From Polyangium sp. 6x1 (GTDB lineage Bacteria > Myxococcota_A > Polyangia > Polyangiales > Polyangiaceae), in NCBI RefSeq assembly GCF_029946515.1, contig NZ_JARZHH010000001.1, positions 124,001 to 188,000 of the forward strand: 64,000 nucleotides of DNA. Direction: 5' to 3'. The notes under the pieces are model-generated. The model ran no database searches. It saw only the letters and a list, made by a program, of their open reading frames with translations, and was not told the DNA's origin. The position numbers were made by a program, and so were the translations under genes. This document shows positions 11,788 to 19,884 of the stretch, piece after piece; within the stretch, counting starts at the first letter, position 1; each line of letters opens with the position of its first letter.

Positions 11788-13247
11788 ACCGTCGAATCCC
11801 GCTCCTCTCCCTGAGCTCTCTCGGGGCCTTGTTCTCGCTCTCGTCTTGCAGCGCTCCCGATCCGATCGTCACCACCGACATCTTCACCTGGCGGCTCTGC
11901 TCGGATGTCTCGCAAAAGGAGGCGCTCACGCCGTGTGCCCTCAACGCCGACGGCAAATCCCTGGGCACCGTCGAGATCTGCCTTGCCGATGGAATCGAGG
12001 CCCCGGCCACGACCATTCCCTTCGAGCTGCGCCTCTCCTCCGGCAAATGGGCTGTCGGCGCCGACGCGACGAATCCCACCCTCTTCAAGGGTGACCTCGG
12101 CCGCGGCGGCTGCCTCCGCCCCGCGTTCCAGACCACCACGACCCCGGGCCTCGTCCGCATCGACGCCACCGCGCTGAGCTTCACCGACACGAAGTACGCC
12201 ACGATCGCCGAGGTCCCCATCGATTTCGATTTCCGCCTCTGCTCCGACGTCTCCGACAAGGAAGCGCTCACGCCTTGTGATCCCCGTGCCAACGGCAGGT
12301 CGAGCATGACCGTCGAGGTTTGCCTGCCCGAGGCTCTGCCCACCGAAGAGCAACCGAGCGCCGTCGAGCTGCGCCTCTCCGCTGGCAAATGGGTCACCGG
12401 CGCCGACCCCGCCAACCCCGCCTTGCTCAAGGTCCAGGTCCCTCGCGACAAGTGTGTGTACCCCGCCTTCCAGACCACCACCACGCCCGGCGCGGTGCGC
12501 GTCGACGCCACGTTCCGCGGGGTGACCAAATCGAGTCATGCGACGATCGCCGAGGTCCCGGTCGATTTCACCCTGCGCCTCTGCTCCGAGCCCCCGGGTG
12601 CGGGCGAGCCGTTGCCAATCTGCGATCTCGTGGCCGACGGCCAGTCGTCAGCGACGGTCGAGCTTTGCCTGCCCGACGATCTTCCGACGGACAAGCTCTC
12701 GACGCCCGTCGAGCTGCGCCTCTCCGCGGGCTCCTGGGTGGCGAGTGGCGATCCGGTGATGCCGTCGTTGCTCAAGACCGACCTTCACCTCGGCGGGTGC
12801 GTGTATCCCGCATTCAAAATGACCACGTCCACCACGCCTGTCCGCATCGACGCGACCGTCCTCGGGCGGACCATCAGCAAATATGCCGGCATCAACCCGA
12901 CGCCCGTCGAATACGTCGCGCTCACGTCGGCCCCTGGGAAGCTCACGCCCGACAAGTCGACCGAGCTCCAACTCGCCGCCGAGGTGCGCAGCAAGGCGAA
13001 TGGAAAACCCACGGATGGCACGCTCGTCACGTTCTCCGCGACGGTCGAGCCGGCGGGGACCGCGCTCTCATTTTTGCCATCGAAGGTTTATCTCTCCAAT
13101 CCCACGACACGCGCGGAGACCAAGCTCTTCGTCGGCGCGGGGGCCACCTCGGTCACCATCACCGCGAAGGCGACGCCGCCTCCCAAGGTCGACGGTACCG
13201 TGGTCCCGGGCGCCGAGGACGCACTCACGCTGCAAGCATCCCCCTGA
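11784..13247 (+). CDS. Lipoprotein made of four tandem Ig-like modules
   Basis: 487 aa; the start overlaps the preceding stop (ATGA). The signal peptide ends in lipobox LSSC, Cys22. Three modules of ~114 residues (about 37-150, 151-264, 265-378) each begin RLCS and share CDL/CAL-x-ADG(K/Q)S, a TVE-(I/V/L)-CL strand, ELRLS-(S/A)-G and PAF-(Q/K)-(T/M)-TT. The conserved cysteines probably form disulfides. A fourth, divergent module (379-487; ALTSAPGKLTPDKST, GTLVTFSATVEPAG) resembles invasin/Big-type Ig domains. Modules 1 and 2 are especially close, which suggests recent duplication. Likely an outer-surface stalk or adhesin; no ligand can be named. Confidence 0.75.
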   Translation: MNRRIPLLSLSSLGALFSLSSCSAPDPIVTTDIFTWRLCSDVSQKEALTPCALNADGKSLGTVEICLADGIEAPATTIPFELRLSSGKWAVGADATNPTLFKGDLGRGGCLRPAFQTTTTPGLVRIDATALSFTDTKYATIAEVPIDFDFRLCSDVSDKEALTPCDPRANGRSSMTVEVCLPEALPTEEQPSAVELRLSAGKWVTGADPANPALLKVQVPRDKCVYPAFQTTTTPGAVRVDATFRGVTKSSHATIAEVPVDFTLRLCSEPPGAGEPLPICDLVADGQSSATVELCLPDDLPTDKLSTPVELRLSAGSWVASGDPVMPSLLKTDLHLGGCVYPAFKMTTSTTPVRIDATVLGRTISKYAGINPTPVEYVALTSAPGKLTPDKSTELQLAAEVRSKANGKPTDGTLVTFSATVEPAGTALSFLPSKVYLSNPTTRAETKLFVGAGATSVTITAKATPPPKVDGTVVPGAEDALTLQASP

Positions 13248-13315
13248 AAAAGCGCCTTCGTGGCCCCACCCTCCCGTAAAAGGCTCGGGGGCTTGGCCAT
13301 CCCATCTGTCCCCGA

Positions 13316-14797
13316 TCACGCGCGCCCGCACCAGTGCGCGAGCGCAGCCCGGAGATCGTCGAGGCGCGTCGTGTGCTCGCTCGCCCAGGCGACGTGCCCG
13401 TCCGGCCTCACCAGGAGCGCATTGATACCAGAACCATCGGTCTGCGGGGCCGCGACCTTCGCCTGGATGACGTCGACGCGATCCCTCCACGCCTCGCTCA
13501 CGGCCTGGACCTGGGCGTCGTCGGCGAAATCGAGCAGCACGTACCGGCCCGCGTGCAAGAGCTCGTAGAGGCGCGCCGCGCCGCGCCCCGTCTCGAGCGC
13601 GCGGTCGGGCGCCCTCTTGCCGACCCATGCGTGCGCCCCCGCGCCCTCGGCCGGAGGATAAGCGATGTCGAGCGCGCTGATCTGCCCAGCGAGGCGCCGA
13701 TTCACCGCTTCGATGCCGAGCAGGTCGCTCATCATCTCGCGGAGGGCCAAGCCGGGTTCCGAGACGTCCATGAGCCTGATCTGCGCCTCCGTGTTGCGCA
13801 AAAGGGCGCGGCCGACGGGGTGTCGCTCTTCGTGGTAGCTGTCGAGCAGGTGGGGCGGCGCCCAGCCTTTCACGGCGGCAGCGAGCTTCCAGCCGAGATT
13901 CATCGCGTCCTGCAGACCGACGTTGAGCCCCTGGCCGCCGGCGGGGAAATGGATGTGCGCGGCGTCGCCTGCGAGAAAGACGCGCCCTGCGCGATATCGC
14001 TCCGCCAGCCGCGTCGCATTGCCGAAGCGCGACAGCCAGCGAGGATCGCGCATTCCGAAATCCGTGCCGAGGATCCGCTGCACGGAGCTCCGCAGCTCGT
14101 CCAGCGTGACCGGCTCGGACCTGTCCGCGTGCATCCTCCGCGGATCGAAGACGACGAAGCGGTAGCCTCCGTCGCCGAGAGGAACCACCATCACGCCGCC
14201 TTGCGGGCCCACGTGAGAGCCCGGCCGGACAGCGGGCTCCGCGACCTCGACGTCGCCGAGGAAAGCCGTCAGCGTCGTCTCGCTCCCCGGAAAGCCGATG
14301 CCCATCGAGCGACGCACCACGCTCGCCGCCCCGTCGCAGCCCACGGCGTAGCTCGCGCGTTCGTCGCGCAGCCCCTCGGGCCCCTGGACCCGCAGCGCGA
14401 TGCTCCCTTCCCGCTCCGTGATCTCGACGACCGCGTGGCCACGCAGAATCTCGGCGCCCAGCTCCCGCGCCCGCGCCTCCAGGAGCTCCTCGCTGCGGGC
14501 CTGGGGCAGGAACAGCGTGTAGGGGTGCCCCGTGTCGAGGCGCGAGAAGTCGAGCCGGGTGTCGAGCATCGCGAAATGCCCCGTGGGGATCGGGATCCCG
14601 CGTTCCAGGAAGCGGCCCGCGATCCCGCGCTGGTCGAGAATCTCGAGGCTGCGCGGGTGCAGCGTGAGCGCGCGCGACTGCTCCATCCGCGCTGTCCGCT
14701 GCTCCAGCACGCGTACCCGGACCCCCGCGAGCGCGAGCTCGCACGCCAGCATCAGCCCGACCGGGCCTGCCCCCACGATCACCACGTCCGTATCCAT
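13316..14797 (-). CDS. FAD-dependent aromatic/polyketide-type monooxygenase
   Basis: Class A flavoprotein hydroxylase, 493 aa, of the PheA/TfdB/polyketide-hydroxylase group. ATG 14797 follows GGAGG. Rossmann motif VVIVGAGPVGLMLA lies at residues ~4-17, the DG motif (AVGCDGAASVVRRSMG) mid-protein, and the FAD/ribityl motif GRVFLAGDAAHIHFPAGGQG near 270-290. A C-terminal thioredoxin-like region (YVLLDFADDAQVQAV) is typical of this group. It should use NAD(P)H and O2 to hydroxylate an aromatic or polyketide substrate. A TetR gene very similar to tetracycline repressors is divergent with an operator between them. An antibiotic-inactivating role is possible but not shown. Confidence 0.88.
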   Translation of the reverse strand: MDTDVVIVGAGPVGLMLACELALAGVRVRVLEQRTARMEQSRALTLHPRSLEILDQRGIAGRFLERGIPIPTGHFAMLDTRLDFSRLDTGHPYTLFLPQARSEELLEARARELGAEILRGHAVVEITEREGSIALRVQGPEGLRDERASYAVGCDGAASVVRRSMGIGFPGSETTLTAFLGDVEVAEPAVRPGSHVGPQGGVMVVPLGDGGYRFVVFDPRRMHADRSEPVTLDELRSSVQRILGTDFGMRDPRWLSRFGNATRLAERYRAGRVFLAGDAAHIHFPAGGQGLNVGLQDAMNLGWKLAAAVKGWAPPHLLDSYHEERHPVGRALLRNTEAQIRLMDVSEPGLALREMMSDLLGIEAVNRRLAGQISALDIAYPPAEGAGAHAWVGKRAPDRALETGRGAARLYELLHAGRYVLLDFADDAQVQAVSEAWRDRVDVIQAKVAAPQTDGSGINALLVRPDGHVAWASEHTTRLDDLRAALAHWCGRA

Positions 14798-14819
14798 ACG
14801 AACCCTCCAGGTCTCAAAA

Positions 14820-14853
14820 TCTAACAACGTTAGAGTGACTCGAACGGTGTTAG
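14820..14853. promoter_or_regulatory. Probable TetR operator between the FAD monooxygenase and its repressor
   Basis: The palindrome CTAAC-AAC-GTTAG lies at 14821-14833. A second, imperfect copy in opposite orientation (CGAACGGTGTTAG, 14841-14853) follows. They lie in the 90-base gap between the divergent genes, next to both start codons, where a TetR repressor would control both. Confidence 0.65.
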
Positions 14854-14887
14854 AGTCAAGGCGTCACGTAAGGAACGAGGAGCTGCG

Positions 14888-15565
14888 ATGCGACTACGAC
14901 GCGAGCAGGTGGTTTCGACGGCGCTGGGCCTCCTGGACGAGGTCGGGCTCGACGCGCTGACCATGCGCCGGCTCGGGCAGGAGCTGAACGTGCAGGCGGC
15001 CACGCTCTACTGGCATGTGAAGAACAAGCAGGAGCTGCTCGACGCCATGGCGGAAGCCATGCTGGCGGACTGCGTGGCCCGCGCCCCGGAGGGGCCCACG
15101 TGGATGGACCGGGCGGCCCACATGGCCGAGCGGCTCCGCCGGGCGCTGCTCGCGCACCGCGACGGAGCGCGGGTCTTTGCGGGGACCTACGTGACGCAGG
15201 AGAACACGCTCCGCTTCGCGGACACGTGGGTCGGCGCGCTTCGCGAGGCGGGGCTCTCGCCGCGCGCCGCCGCGTGGGGGACCTGGACGATGGTCTACTA
15301 CACGATTGGCTTCACCCTCGAGGAGCAAGCCCTGGCGCCGCTCCCCGGTACGGAGGGCGGCAAGGTCGAGCCGGAGCACCTCCGGGCGGCGCTCGCCCGC
15401 GGCGCGTACCCGCACCTCGGAGAGGCCTCCACGCACCTGCTCGATGCCGACCTCGATGCGCGATTCCGCTACGGAATCCAGCTCATTCTCGCGGGCCTCG
15501 AAGCAGCGCCGAGAGACGAGCCGCTGGTGCGCGCGCGCGCACGGGATCCCTCATCGACGCGATGA
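14888..15565 (+). CDS. TetR-family repressor of the tetracycline-repressor subtype
   Basis: 225 aa. The HTH half (MRLRREQVVSTALGLLDEVG, LYWHVKNKQELLDAMAEAML) follows the classical TetR(A-D) pattern closely, including the LYWHVKNK recognition-helix end. The C-terminal half fits a TetR_C ligand-binding dimerisation domain. It is divergent from the FAD monooxygenase with an inverted repeat between, the standard autoregulated repressor/enzyme layout. The inducer is unknown; a polycyclic aromatic compound fits both genes. ATG 14888 follows GGAACGAGGAG. Confidence 0.88.
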   Translation: MRLRREQVVSTALGLLDEVGLDALTMRRLGQELNVQAATLYWHVKNKQELLDAMAEAMLADCVARAPEGPTWMDRAAHMAERLRRALLAHRDGARVFAGTYVTQENTLRFADTWVGALREAGLSPRAAAWGTWTMVYYTIGFTLEEQALAPLPGTEGGKVEPEHLRAALARGAYPHLGEASTHLLDADLDARFRYGIQLILAGLEAAPRDEPLVRARARDPSSTR

Positions 15566-15576
15566 GACCTGGCGTG

Positions 15577-16260
15577 TCACGACGACCTGCCCCGCTGCCG
15601 GAGTCGCTCCAGGCCGTCGAGGATCAGCTCGAGCCCGAACTGGAAGTCGTGCACGCCGCGGTGGGTGCCCTCGATGACGAGCTCCGTCAGCGCGCGCATG
15701 TAGGGGTATTCGTCGGCAGGGAGGCGCGGGAGGAACATCTGGGCCGCGCTCGCGTACTCCGATGGATCGAGCGGGAAATTGAGCTCCTGGATCGTGAACC
15801 CAAAGATGTGGCTGTCGATCGCGTTCCACGCGCGATCGGCCATCTCGTACGAAAAGCCCGCTTCCTTGAGGCAGCCGAGGGTGGCATTCACGTAGCGCAA
15901 CATCGCCGGCCCGACGTTGACGCGTGAGCCGATGAGCATGGGCGCCCACGGGTGGCGCAAGAAGACCTCGTGGGCCGAGATCGCGCGCCTCCGCATGGCC
16001 GTCTTCCAGTCGGCGTGGATGGCGGGCACTTCGATCTCCGCGACGACGAGGTCCACGATGCCGTCGAGCAGGTCGTCCTTGCTGGCGACGTGGTTGTAGA
16101 GCGACATCGCCTCGACCCCGAGCTCCTGCGCGATCCTGCGCATGGAGAGCGACGCGAGCCCCTCTTCATCGGCGAGACGTATCGCAGTGAGGAGGATGCG
16201 CTCTCGCGTCAGGGGCTCACGCCGGGGCGCGCGTCGATCGGTCTTCCGGACTCGTGCCAT
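15577..16260 (-). CDS. TetR/AcrR-family transcriptional regulator
   Basis: 227 aa from ATG 16260 (MARVRKTDRRAPRREPLT). The HTH covers ~18-65 (ILLTAIRLADEEGLASLSMR, YNHVASKDDLL). The effector-binding part looks like the TetR_C domain found with tetracycline-repressor-like proteins (HPWAPMLIGSRVNVGPAML). It is convergent with the previous TetR and divergent from an MDR-type oxidoreductase. The gap contains two strong palindromes (16287-16325), so it most likely represses itself and the 16394-18439 operon. Confidence 0.88.
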   Translation of the reverse strand: MARVRKTDRRAPRREPLTRERILLTAIRLADEEGLASLSMRRIAQELGVEAMSLYNHVASKDDLLDGIVDLVVAEIEVPAIHADWKTAMRRRAISAHEVFLRHPWAPMLIGSRVNVGPAMLRYVNATLGCLKEAGFSYEMADRAWNAIDSHIFGFTIQELNFPLDPSEYASAAQMFLPRLPADEYPYMRALTELVIEGTHRGVHDFQFGLELILDGLERLRQRGRSS

Positions 16261-16286
16261 CTCGTTTCGCACGCCCACCTTGACAG

Positions 16287-16325
16287 ACTTACGCTGTAAG
16301 TACAAGCTGTACTTACAGCGTAAGT
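16287..16325. promoter_or_regulatory. Double TetR operator, perfect 17-bp inverted repeat
   Basis: The arms at 16287-16303 and 16309-16325 are perfect complements around a 5-base spacer (AAGCT). Each arm is itself a palindrome of form ACTTAC-NNN-GTAAGT, giving two 15-bp operators with centres 24 bp apart. A TTGACA hexamer at 16280-16285 lies just before the first, in the orientation of the oxidoreductase operon, so bound repressor would mask that promoter. Confidence 0.8.
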
Positions 16326-16393
16326 ACCGCCGTCGCCTCGAAAGGACAGCGGCGCCCACGGATACGACGCCCTCGCGACCAGGAGACAGACCC

Positions 16394-17458
16394 ATGCCCG
16401 CAGCGACCCCCTCGAACACCACCATCGACGCCCCCCCGCCCGTGGCGGTGGGGAAAAGGGCCATGCACGCGCTCGTTCAACCCGAGTACGGCTCAGCCGA
16501 CGTCTTGCGGCTCGAGGAGGTCGAGACGCCGGAGATGGGCGACGACGACGTCCTCGTCCGCGTGCACGCAGCATCGGTGTCCAAGGGCGACGTGCATCTG
16601 CTCACCGGCAAACCGTACCTGGTGCGCCTGGGCTTCGGCCTGCGGCGGCCCAAGTACCGCATTGCTGGGCAAAACGTGGCCGGCACGGTCGAGGCCGTCG
16701 GACGTAACGTCACCACGATGAAGCCGGGCGACGAGGTCTACGGCCAGGTGACCTCTGGGTTTGCCGAATACGTGCGTACGCGTGCCGACGCGCTCGCGCC
16801 CAAGCCGACGAGGCTCTCGTTCGAACAGGCGGCCGCGATGCCCGACTCGGGCATGACGGCGCTGCAGGCGCTGCGCGACGCGGGACGGCTGCAGGCGGGA
16901 CAGAGGGTCCTCATCAATGGCGCGTCGGGGGGTGTCGGATCGTTCGCGGTGCAGATCGCGAAGTCCATGGGCGCAGACGTGACGGCCGTGTGCAGCACGC
17001 GGCACGTCGACAAGGTGCGGTCGCTCGGCGCCGACGAGGTCGTCGATTACACGAAAGAGGATTTCACGCGGCAGACCGGTCGCTTCGACGTGATGCTCGA
17101 CCTCGTGGGCAACCGCTCGCTTTCGGCGTGCAGGGAGGTACTGAAGCCGACGGGCACGTACGTGTCCTGCGCGGGTTCGCCGGGCGGACAGTGGGTCGGG
17201 CCGATCGTCTGGATCATGAAGGTGATGCTCACCGGAGCATTCGCGAGCCAGAGGATGACGTCGTTCCTCACCAAGCCGCGGCGCGAGGATCTGATTGCAT
17301 TGAGCGATCTGGTGGAAGCCGGGGCGCTTTGGCCAGTGATCGAGCGGCAGTACACGCTCCGTGAGGCCGCGGATGCGGTACGTCACGTGGCGGAGGGGCA
17401 CGCGCAGGGCAAGACCGTCATCATCGTCCAACGGAGTGGGCTCCACCCCGCGGCGTAG
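16394..17458 (+). CDS. Zinc-free MDR-family NAD(P)H oxidoreductase (quinone oxidoreductase type)
   Basis: 354 aa from ATG 16394. GroES-like N-terminal part (~25-150; GQNVAGTVEAVGRNVTTMKP, GDEVYGQVTSGFAEYV) and Rossmann domain with VLINGASGGVGSFAVQIAKS near residue 175, then FDVMLDLVGN and QGKTVIIV. The structural-zinc cysteines of alcohol dehydrogenases are absent, which fits quinone oxidoreductase or enoyl-reductase-like members that use NADPH. It is under the double TetR operator and followed after 6 bases by an exported protein gene. Detoxification of reactive carbonyls or quinones is plausible. Confidence 0.88.
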   Translation: MPAATPSNTTIDAPPPVAVGKRAMHALVQPEYGSADVLRLEEVETPEMGDDDVLVRVHAASVSKGDVHLLTGKPYLVRLGFGLRRPKYRIAGQNVAGTVEAVGRNVTTMKPGDEVYGQVTSGFAEYVRTRADALAPKPTRLSFEQAAAMPDSGMTALQALRDAGRLQAGQRVLINGASGGVGSFAVQIAKSMGADVTAVCSTRHVDKVRSLGADEVVDYTKEDFTRQTGRFDVMLDLVGNRSLSACREVLKPTGTYVSCAGSPGGQWVGPIVWIMKVMLTGAFASQRMTSFLTKPRREDLIALSDLVEAGALWPVIERQYTLREAADAVRHVAEGHAQGKTVIIVQRSGLHPAA

Positions 17459-17464
17459 ACCAGA

Positions 17465-18439
17465 ATGCTGCACGAGACTCGGTCATATCGTATGGAAGTC
17501 GCAACCATGACGACCGCCGGCCGTGGCACTTCCCACCAATGCCTTTCTTCCAACCGACCCGGCATCCCCTCCATCGTGCGATGCGTGGCATTCCTGTTGG
17601 CGTTCCTGTCGAGCGGGGCGCGGGCCTCGGCGCAGCCTGCCGTGCGCCCCGCGTCGACGCAGGCCTCCCCGGCCCAGGCGCAGTCCGACGCGCGAATGCT
17701 GTCCGCAAGCCCCGACGCCCCTGTCGCGTCGCTGGGCTGGCGGAACACACTGCGCGGCGCAGTGGGGGTGCGCATGCCCATCGTGGGTGCGCTCGCGGGC
17801 ACGGGGTTCTTGTTGCAGCTGCCGGCGCTCATCGAGCTGCACAACACATCGCCGACGCAGGCCGTCCCGTGGGAGTACTGGCGCGGCCGGCTTGCCATCG
17901 AGGCAATCTACCGTCGCGAGGTGGCGCTGGGCGCACGCCAGGCAGCGTTCGCGGGCGCGTTCGCGGCGGAGCACGAGAGCGATCACTCGTCCAAAGGGCA
18001 CCCGGGCTTCGTGAACCTGAATAGCCTTTCGCTGCGCGGCGACGCCACCGTCGCGCTCGGGATCCACGCGCTGTCGCTGGCGCTGGTCACTCGGCTCCAC
18101 GTGCTCACGTGCACCACGCACGCCGTGACGTGCGGCAACTACGGCGGAAAGGGCGGCTCGGTCACGTTCGAGACCGCGATGGACGTGGTCTTCGACGGCA
18201 CGTTCGTCAAAGGGTATCCCTACCGCTTCTTCGTCGCGCTGCACGGCGCGTGGCTGGTGCACAACGAGCTCGCGGCGACCGAGCGGCGCCTCGTGCTCGA
18301 TACGGGCGTCGCGCTGCGGCCGGCCACGCAGGGGCTCTATCAGCTGTATTTCACCGCGCTGGCCGGCAACGAAGTGGGGTACTACCGCATGACTCCCGCG
18401 GTCGTGCAGGCGGGCTTCGGCGTGCGCTGGGGGTTCTGA
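17465..18439 (+). CDS. Probable outer-membrane beta-barrel protein, unknown function
   Basis: Up to 324 aa; the true start could be 17465, 17492 or 17507 because no clear ribosome site is present. A signal sequence (VRCVAFLLAFLSSGARASAQ) precedes a mature part with alternating strands (WRNTLRGAVGVRMPIVGALA, VALGARQAAFAGAFAAEHES) and ends in Gly-Phe (VRWGF). A terminal aromatic residue is the usual signal for beta-barrel insertion. The motif AEHESDHSSKG resembles the HxSDH-type signature of DUF1207-like barrel proteins, but this is from memory. It starts 6 bases after the oxidoreductase, so it probably shares its TetR control. Confidence 0.7.
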   Translation: MLHETRSYRMEVATMTTAGRGTSHQCLSSNRPGIPSIVRCVAFLLAFLSSGARASAQPAVRPASTQASPAQAQSDARMLSASPDAPVASLGWRNTLRGAVGVRMPIVGALAGTGFLLQLPALIELHNTSPTQAVPWEYWRGRLAIEAIYRREVALGARQAAFAGAFAAEHESDHSSKGHPGFVNLNSLSLRGDATVALGIHALSLALVTRLHVLTCTTHAVTCGNYGGKGGSVTFETAMDVVFDGTFVKGYPYRFFVALHGAWLVHNELAATERRLVLDTGVALRPATQGLYQLYFTALAGNEVGYYRMTPAVVQAGFGVRWGF

Positions 18440-18537
18440 CAGCGTCGTCGTCCGTTTGGGCGCGTTCAAGCCCCATTCGTGGAAACGGACCGCGGGCTAC
18501 CGAGACAATGACAAGGTGGCTGACGTGGTGACGTTCA

Positions 18538-19848
18538 TCAACGAACGATCACGCGCACCGGAGAGCCGGGCAGACCTTGCAGCCCCGCCCGCACCGGCTT
18601 CTTGGACACGAGCTCGAAGCTGTAGCGCCGCAGCAGCGTGCCCAGGACGAGCTTCATCTCGTACAGCGCAAAGGCGGCCCCGATGCAGCGCCGATTCCCG
18701 CCGCCAAACGGCAGGAATTCGAAGGGGGAATAGGTTCGCTCGAGGAATCGCTCGGGCCGAAATACATCCGGCTCCGGAAATACCGAGGTATTGTGGTGGG
18801 CCCAGATGATTTGCGCGAACACGCCTGATCCGGCCGGCAAATCGTAGCCCGCGACCTTCATCGGCGCATTCAGCTTGCGTCCCACCCCCGGGCTGGGCGG
18901 GCGCAGGCGCATCGTTTCGTTACACACCGCTTCCAGATACGGCGCCTTGGCCAGCGCCTCGGGCTCCGGATCCGCGCCCAGCGCCGTCAGCTCGTCCTGC
19001 AGCCGGCGCAACGCGGCTGGCGCGTGTCCGAGAAAATAAAGCACCCAGGTGAGCGCGGCCGCGGTCGTGGTGTGCCCCGCGAAGAGCAGCGTGTGCAGTT
19101 GCTCGAAGATCTGCTTGTCGTCGAGCGCCGTCCCGTCTTCCTGACGGGCTTCCAGGAGCAGACTCAGGATATCGGTGCGCTCGGCGGGGTCTTTGCGGCG
19201 GCGGGCGAGCTCCGGATCGAGGAAGCTGCGCAGGGCTTGGGTCGCGCGCTGCCTGCGCGCCCACGGGCCGAAGCCCCCGAACTCCCGGCGCAGCCAGGGA
19301 ATCATGAGGGTGATGTTCAGGCCCAAGGAGAAGCTCTTGCGCAGCGCCTCGAGCAGCTCCTCGAGGCGCGCCACTTCCGCCGGTGCAGTGACTCCGAACA
19401 CGAGGTGGATGATCGTCTGCAGCGAGATCTTGTGCATGAGGTCCTGCGCCACGATCTCTCGGCCCGGCCTGAGGTCCCGGGAGTGCTGCAGGGCCAAGTC
19501 GCAGATCTGCTTCCCATAGAGGCGCATGCGCTGCCCGTGAAATGGCGGCATGAGCAGCTTGCGCATGGCCGTGTGCCGCGCGCCCGAGAGCACGAACAGC
19601 GACGACTCTCCCATCGCCGCGGTGAAGCTCTCGGCCAGCATCTGGTCGAGGGCCTCCGGCGGCACCGCGAACACGGAGCGCAGCCCCTCCACGCTGCCGG
19701 TGGCCAGCACCGGTTTGCCGTTCATCTTCGGGCACGACATCGGATCGCCGTAACGCTCCCGCAGGCGCAGCGTGTAGCCGATCGGGTCCATGATCCCCTG
19801 GATGTTCACCAGGATGTTGCTCGTGGGGCCTTTGGGCAAAGTGGTCAT
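18538..19848 (-). CDS. Cytochrome P450
   Basis: 436 aa monooxygenase with a heme-thiolate site. ATG 19848 is chosen because GGAAGGA lies 9 bases upstream; ATG 19866 is the alternative. The heme-binding motif FGGGNRRCIGA fits FxxGxRxCxG. The K-helix ExxR is ETMR and the PERF motif is RPERFLE. The I-helix reads FAGHTTTAAA, so the acidic residue usually before the Thr is replaced by Thr. The general look (AGH, long K-helix region) recalls the CYP110/CYP120-like bacterial group. It starts 36 bases after the CocE-like hydrolase on the same strand, so the two are probably cotranscribed. Substrate unknown; fatty acid or terpenoid are reasonable guesses. Confidence 0.9.
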   Translation of the reverse strand: MTTLPKGPTSNILVNIQGIMDPIGYTLRLRERYGDPMSCPKMNGKPVLATGSVEGLRSVFAVPPEALDQMLAESFTAAMGESSLFVLSGARHTAMRKLLMPPFHGQRMRLYGKQICDLALQHSRDLRPGREIVAQDLMHKISLQTIIHLVFGVTAPAEVARLEELLEALRKSFSLGLNITLMIPWLRREFGGFGPWARRQRATQALRSFLDPELARRRKDPAERTDILSLLLEARQEDGTALDDKQIFEQLHTLLFAGHTTTAAALTWVLYFLGHAPAALRRLQDELTALGADPEPEALAKAPYLEAVCNETMRLRPPSPGVGRKLNAPMKVAGYDLPAGSGVFAQIIWAHHNTSVFPEPDVFRPERFLERTYSPFEFLPFGGGNRRCIGAAFALYEMKLVLGTLLRRYSFELVSKKPVRAGLQGLPGSPVRVIVR

Positions 19849-19884
19849 GGGGCGCGTTCCTTCCATTGTACTGCGAGTTCAGGC

